Positions 21,445 through 24,311 of a stretch of 24,311 nt of DNA are shown here, piece after piece (positions within the stretch are counted from its first letter, which is position 1; each line of letters opens with the position of its first letter). This stretch comes from Bacteroidales bacterium (GTDB lineage Bacteria > Bacteroidota > Bacteroidia > Bacteroidales > Porphyromonadaceae), in the NCBI GenBank assembly GCA_004555765.1, contig SFHG01000029.1, forward strand, positions 1 through 24,311. The letters are read 5' to 3'. The position numbers and the translations under genes were made by a program. The notes under the pieces were generated by a model. It was not told the DNA's origin. It ran no database searches and saw only the letters and a program-made list of their open reading frames with translations.

Positions 21445-22896
21445 TCAGACCAAAGGCTCGAGCCCATAATTTTTACGGGCAAAGTTGACCATAAAGTCAT
21501 AGGCGGCTTCGTGGTCGTTGGGGATGATGCCGTCCAAAATCGCGTCTTTTATCGCTTCCTTGATGAGCCCGACTTCCCGCCGTGGTTCCAGTCCGTATGT
21601 GGCCATAATTTCTTCGCCTTTGACTGGGGGCTGGAAGTTGCGGATGCGGTCTTTTTCTTCGATCTCTTTGAGCTTCTCGCGGACGAGAGCGAAGTTGTCG
21701 AGGTATTTGCGGACTTTGTCGGGATTTTTGCTCGTCAGGTCGCTTTCACAAAGCGTCATCAGGTCGTCGATGTCGTCGCCTGCCTCGAAGAGAAGCCTAC
21801 GGACGGCAGAGTCGGTGACCCCTTCGTCTGCAAGCTGGGCGGGACGCATGTGGAGACGGACGAGCTTCTGGACGTACTTCAGGCGCTCGTCGAGTGGCAG
21901 TTTGACACGTCGGAAGATCTTGGGGAGCATCTTCATTCCCACGAAGTCGTGGTTGTAAAAGCTCCAACCGGCCCCGGGCGTGAATTTCTTGACGATGGGC
22001 TTGCCTACGTCGTGAAAAAGAGCCGCCAGCCTCAGCTCCTCTTTGTCGGATCTGTCGGACAATTGATCCACCACGGTTATCGTGTGGTAAAAGTTGTTTT
22101 TGTGTCCGATGCCGTCCCGCGTCTCAGCGCCCATAAGGGCAGAGATCTCCGGGAGATAGAGCGACATCAGCCCTGTCTCCTGCATCAGTCCGAGACCGAC
22201 GGAAGGTTTTCTTGAGTCCATAATCTTGAGGAACTCCGTTGTCACCCGCTCCATACTTACGATCTTGAGACGATCGGAATTACGGCGAATCGCTTCCTTG
22301 ATTTCCTCCGGGACGGTAAAGCCGAGCTGGGCAGCGAAGCGCACCGCCCTCATCATACGGAGGGGATCGTCCGAGAACGTGACATCCGGATCAAGCGGTG
22401 TGCGGATAAGACCTCTCTCGAGGTCTTCGAGTCCGCCGAATGGGTCGTGGAGGGTGCCTTTCCCGGATCCGTTTAGCGTAATCGACAAGGCATTGATGGT
22501 GAAATCTCTCCGCTTCTCGTCATCAGCGAAACTGCCCTCTTCGACGACCGGTTTCCGGCTATCAGCCCGGTAACTCTCGCGCCGGGCGCCGACAAACTCC
22601 AACTCCAAGCCCCGATACTTGACCTGTGCGGTACCGAAGTTTCGGAAGAGCGTGACGCGCGCCCTCTTCCCAAGCTTTTCTTTCAGTTGCTCCGCGAGAA
22701 GAAGTCCGCTGCCTTCGGTCACGAAATCGAAGTCGGACGTAGGACGGTCGAGGATGAGATCGCGCACCGTGCCGCCGACGACCCGTAGCTCCTGTCCGAG
22801 TGCGTCGGCAGAGCTTTCGAGGGCGGCGTATAGGTCGCGACCAAATAGTTCGTACAGTTTATCGGAGAGATGCTTATCGAGGTTCTCTTTTTGCAT
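21445..22896 (-). CDS. cca: CCA-adding tRNA nucleotidyltransferase with HD domain
   Basis: This 483-residue protein has the class II nucleotidyltransferase head: RVVGGTVRDLIL (38-49), the metal-binding DFD (D55, D57), RRDFTINALS (129-138) and DDPLRMMRAVRFAAQLGF (176-193). An HD phosphohydrolase-like domain follows, with HKNNFYHT and LFHDVGKP (H295, D296). Such enzymes build or repair the 3' CCA of tRNA. Bacterial relatives can also be poly(A) polymerases, but RRDFTINAL plus the HD domain favours tRNA use, and the tRNA gene in this window lacks an encoded CCA. It overlaps the glycosyltransferase gene by 23 bp and meets pyrB tail to tail with 3 bp between stop codons. Confidence 0.92.
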   Translation of the reverse strand: MQKENLDKHLSDKLYELFGRDLYAALESSADALGQELRVVGGTVRDLILDRPTSDFDFVTEGSGLLLAEQLKEKLGKRARVTLFRNFGTAQVKYRGLELEFVGARRESYRADSRKPVVEEGSFADDEKRRDFTINALSITLNGSGKGTLHDPFGGLEDLERGLIRTPLDPDVTFSDDPLRMMRAVRFAAQLGFTVPEEIKEAIRRNSDRLKIVSMERVTTEFLKIMDSRKPSVGLGLMQETGLMSLYLPEISALMGAETRDGIGHKNNFYHTITVVDQLSDRSDKEELRLAALFHDVGKPIVKKFTPGAGWSFYNHDFVGMKMLPKIFRRVKLPLDERLKYVQKLVRLHMRPAQLADEGVTDSAVRRLLFEAGDDIDDLMTLCESDLTSKNPDKVRKYLDNFALVREKLKEIEEKDRIRNFQPPVKGEEIMATYGLEPRREVGLIKEAIKDAILDGIIPNDHEAAYDFMVNFARKNYGLEPLV

Positions 22897-23902
22897 CGTC
22901 TGAGTCTTTGAGGGTGAGTGGGGAGAAAGGCGGGACGGGATCCGGGAGATTCAGCGTCCGGGCTACGATGTACTCGGGTCGCTCTTTCACTTCGTCGAAG
23001 ATGAGGGAGACGTAGCTCGAGAGCATCCCGAGGGATATGAGCTGTATGCCGGCAAAGAACGCGATGAAAAAGACGATCGAAGACCAGCCCGCTTCCGGGT
23101 GGGTAAAGCCGAAGACCTTGCCCAAAATGACCCAAAGCCCGAGGAGGACTGCCAGAAGGACGGTGATGTAGCCCAGGCTCATCGCGAGCTTGAGGGGTTT
23201 GTGGGAAAAGTGCTGCATCGCGTTCACGGCGAGAGACACCATCTGGCTGAGCGAATACTTCGTCTTTCCTGCGAAACGGGCTTCGCGCCGGTATTCGAGC
23301 GGGGCCTGGGTGAAACCGAGCCACGAGATAAGCCCGCGGATGTATTTGTTATGCTCGGGGAGGGAGCGAAAGGCGTCCAAGACGCTTTTGTCCATCATAC
23401 GGAAGTCACCGGTGTCTACGGGCAGAGGCACTTCGCTCATCATATTGAGGATTCGGTAGAAAGCCTTGGCGCTGGCTTTTTTGAACCACGTCTCGCCCTG
23501 TCTCTCCGACCGCACACCGTAGACCACGTCGACCTCGCTGTCCCGCATCCGTCGGTACATCTCGGGGATTACTTCGGGCGGATCCTGGAGATCGGCATCC
23601 ATAGAGACGGCGAAGTCTGTGTGACAGTACCTCATCCCGGCGGTGAGGGCCGGCTGGTGACCGAAGTTTCGGGAGAGGTGGATGACTTGCACCGTGCCGG
23701 GGTCTTTTTTCGCCAGGTCATTAAGGATAAAAGGGGTGCGGTCTCTGCTACCGTCGTTGACGAAGAGAACGAAGCCCTCGACCCCGAAATCAGCTCTCAT
23801 CCCCTCCAACATGCTTTTGACACGGGCATAGCACGCGGGGAGTACCTGTTCCTCGTTGAAACACGGAATAATAACGGTGAGCGTGGCGGTCTTTGCGGAC
23901 AT
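22874..23902 (-). CDS. GtrB/DPM1-like polyprenyl-phosphate glycosyltransferase (GT2)
   Basis: This 342-residue protein has a GT2 catalytic domain (about 8-230): VIIPCFNEE, FVNDGSRD (D50), MDADLQDPPE with the DAD metal site (D102, D104), VDTGDFRMMD and RREARFAGKTKYS. Two membrane helices follow at about 240-261 and 273-299. This is the layout of GtrB and related enzymes that transfer a sugar from a nucleotide donor to undecaprenyl phosphate at the inner membrane. The gene next to it (18 bp) is a GtrA-type flippase candidate, supporting a lipid-linked sugar role in cell-envelope glycosylation. The sugar is unknown. Confidence 0.92.
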   Translation of the reverse strand: MSAKTATLTVIIPCFNEEQVLPACYARVKSMLEGMRADFGVEGFVLFVNDGSRDRTPFILNDLAKKDPGTVQVIHLSRNFGHQPALTAGMRYCHTDFAVSMDADLQDPPEVIPEMYRRMRDSEVDVVYGVRSERQGETWFKKASAKAFYRILNMMSEVPLPVDTGDFRMMDKSVLDAFRSLPEHNKYIRGLISWLGFTQAPLEYRREARFAGKTKYSLSQMVSLAVNAMQHFSHKPLKLAMSLGYITVLLAVLLGLWVILGKVFGFTHPEAGWSSIVFFIAFFAGIQLISLGMLSSYVSLIFDEVKERPEYIVARTLNLPDPVPPFSPLTLKDSDDAKREPR

Positions 23903-23920
23903 GGCGGGATAGGCGGGATG

Positions 23921-24307
23921 CTACTTATGGAAGACGACGAACTTGTTGAGCAAAAAGTTTGCCCCGGTGTAGACGACCATTGCGATCAACTGCCGAGGGT
24001 ACGGCGGGATGGCGTCCACTTCCTTCAGAGCCAAAAGCACCAGCAGCTGAATCACGTAACAGACGCCGAAAGCGAGCATAAATCCGATGAAATTTCGCCA
24101 CGAAAAAGCGCTCTTGAAGGTCCATCGGCTGTTGAAGACAAAGCTATTGACGAGTCCTGCCGCATACCCGATGGCGTTACTTGCTACGGGGCTTATGCCC
24201 CACAGCTCTTGGCACACGTAAATCACCAGCGCCGTAATGAGCGTATTAAGCACACCCACGGCACCATATTTGACCAATTGTCCAAGAGTTTGCCGACCGG
24301 ACGGCAT
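23921..24307 (-). CDS. GtrA family membrane protein (start near window edge)
   Basis: This 128-residue protein has four hydrophobic helices and GtrA motifs: VKYGAVGVLNTLITALVIY near the start, NAIGYAAGLVNSFVFNSRWTF in the middle, and NFLLNKFVVFHK at the end. GtrA proteins are thought to flip undecaprenyl-phosphate-linked sugars across the inner membrane. The first ATG, at 24307, is 4 bp from the end of the window, so a longer N-terminus cannot be ruled out, although the length is typical. It is followed after 18 bp by its usual partner, a GtrB-like glycosyltransferase. Confidence 0.88.
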   Translation of the reverse strand: MPSGRQTLGQLVKYGAVGVLNTLITALVIYVCQELWGISPVASNAIGYAAGLVNSFVFNSRWTFKSAFSWRNFIGFMLAFGVCYVIQLLVLLALKEVDAIPPYPRQLIAMVVYTGANFLLNKFVVFHK

Positions 24308-24311
24308 CGTA

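Overview
The window looks like a chromosomal segment from a Bacteroidales bacterium, most likely a Porphyromonas-type species. The evidence is the gene content (DUF1599, a DoxX/MauE-like protein and TpiA in a row; ExbB, a small membrane protein and two ExbD proteins in a row; a Bacteroidetes-type pyruvate kinase), promoters of the Bacteroidetes class (TTTG, about 20 nt, TAnnTTTG), and no convincing Shine-Dalgarno sequences. The species call is inference. There are 22 protein-coding genes (one broken), one tRNA, one probable small RNA, and no insertion sequence, phage or CRISPR array. All genes except pyrB lie on the minus strand, so gene order below is from high to low coordinates.

Right end to centre. 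GtrA, a GtrB/DPM1-like glycosyltransferase and the CCA-adding enzyme form a tightly packed run (24307-21445). It meets pyrB (20524-21441, plus strand) tail to tail with 3 bp between them. The 627-bp region between pyrB and aroQ is rich in signals: a pyrB promoter, a 16-bp inverted repeat, an orphan promoter-terminator unit that probably makes a ~75-nt RNA, a repeat block, and an aroQ promoter. The next operon is aroQ, pyruvate kinase, an O-methyltransferase, rbfA and a LolC/E-type permease (19896-15830). Its pyruvate kinase is broken by an internal deletion plus frameshift that removes the DTKGPE active-site segment.

Centre. Initiator tRNA-Met has its own promoter and terminator. pnp (PNPase) follows with an Arg/Gly/His-rich tail, its own promoter and a terminator. 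Next come pepE, a DUF1599 protein, a DoxX/MauE-like protein and tpiA (12878-9362).

Left. One co-directional run holds a sodium:solute symporter, a membrane-anchored metallophosphatase, an M24 peptidase, a rhodanese lipoprotein and YaaA (9037-3999). Peptide handling plus oxidative-stress protection would fit a peptide-fermenting anaerobe (inference). After it come an ExbB/ExbD energy-transducing operon (3663-1245) ending in a clear terminator, and a WaaP-like kinase (1033-212). A canonical promoter at 67-98 points left out of the window.

The least explained feature is a family of six intergenic blocks. Each is a short run of degenerate units with a 22-24 nt (mostly exactly 23 nt) period, marked by GGTACGTACC or GGTCTGTA/TACAGACC cores. 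Three of them start 9-12 bp after a stop codon. I do not recognise this family from any described element.
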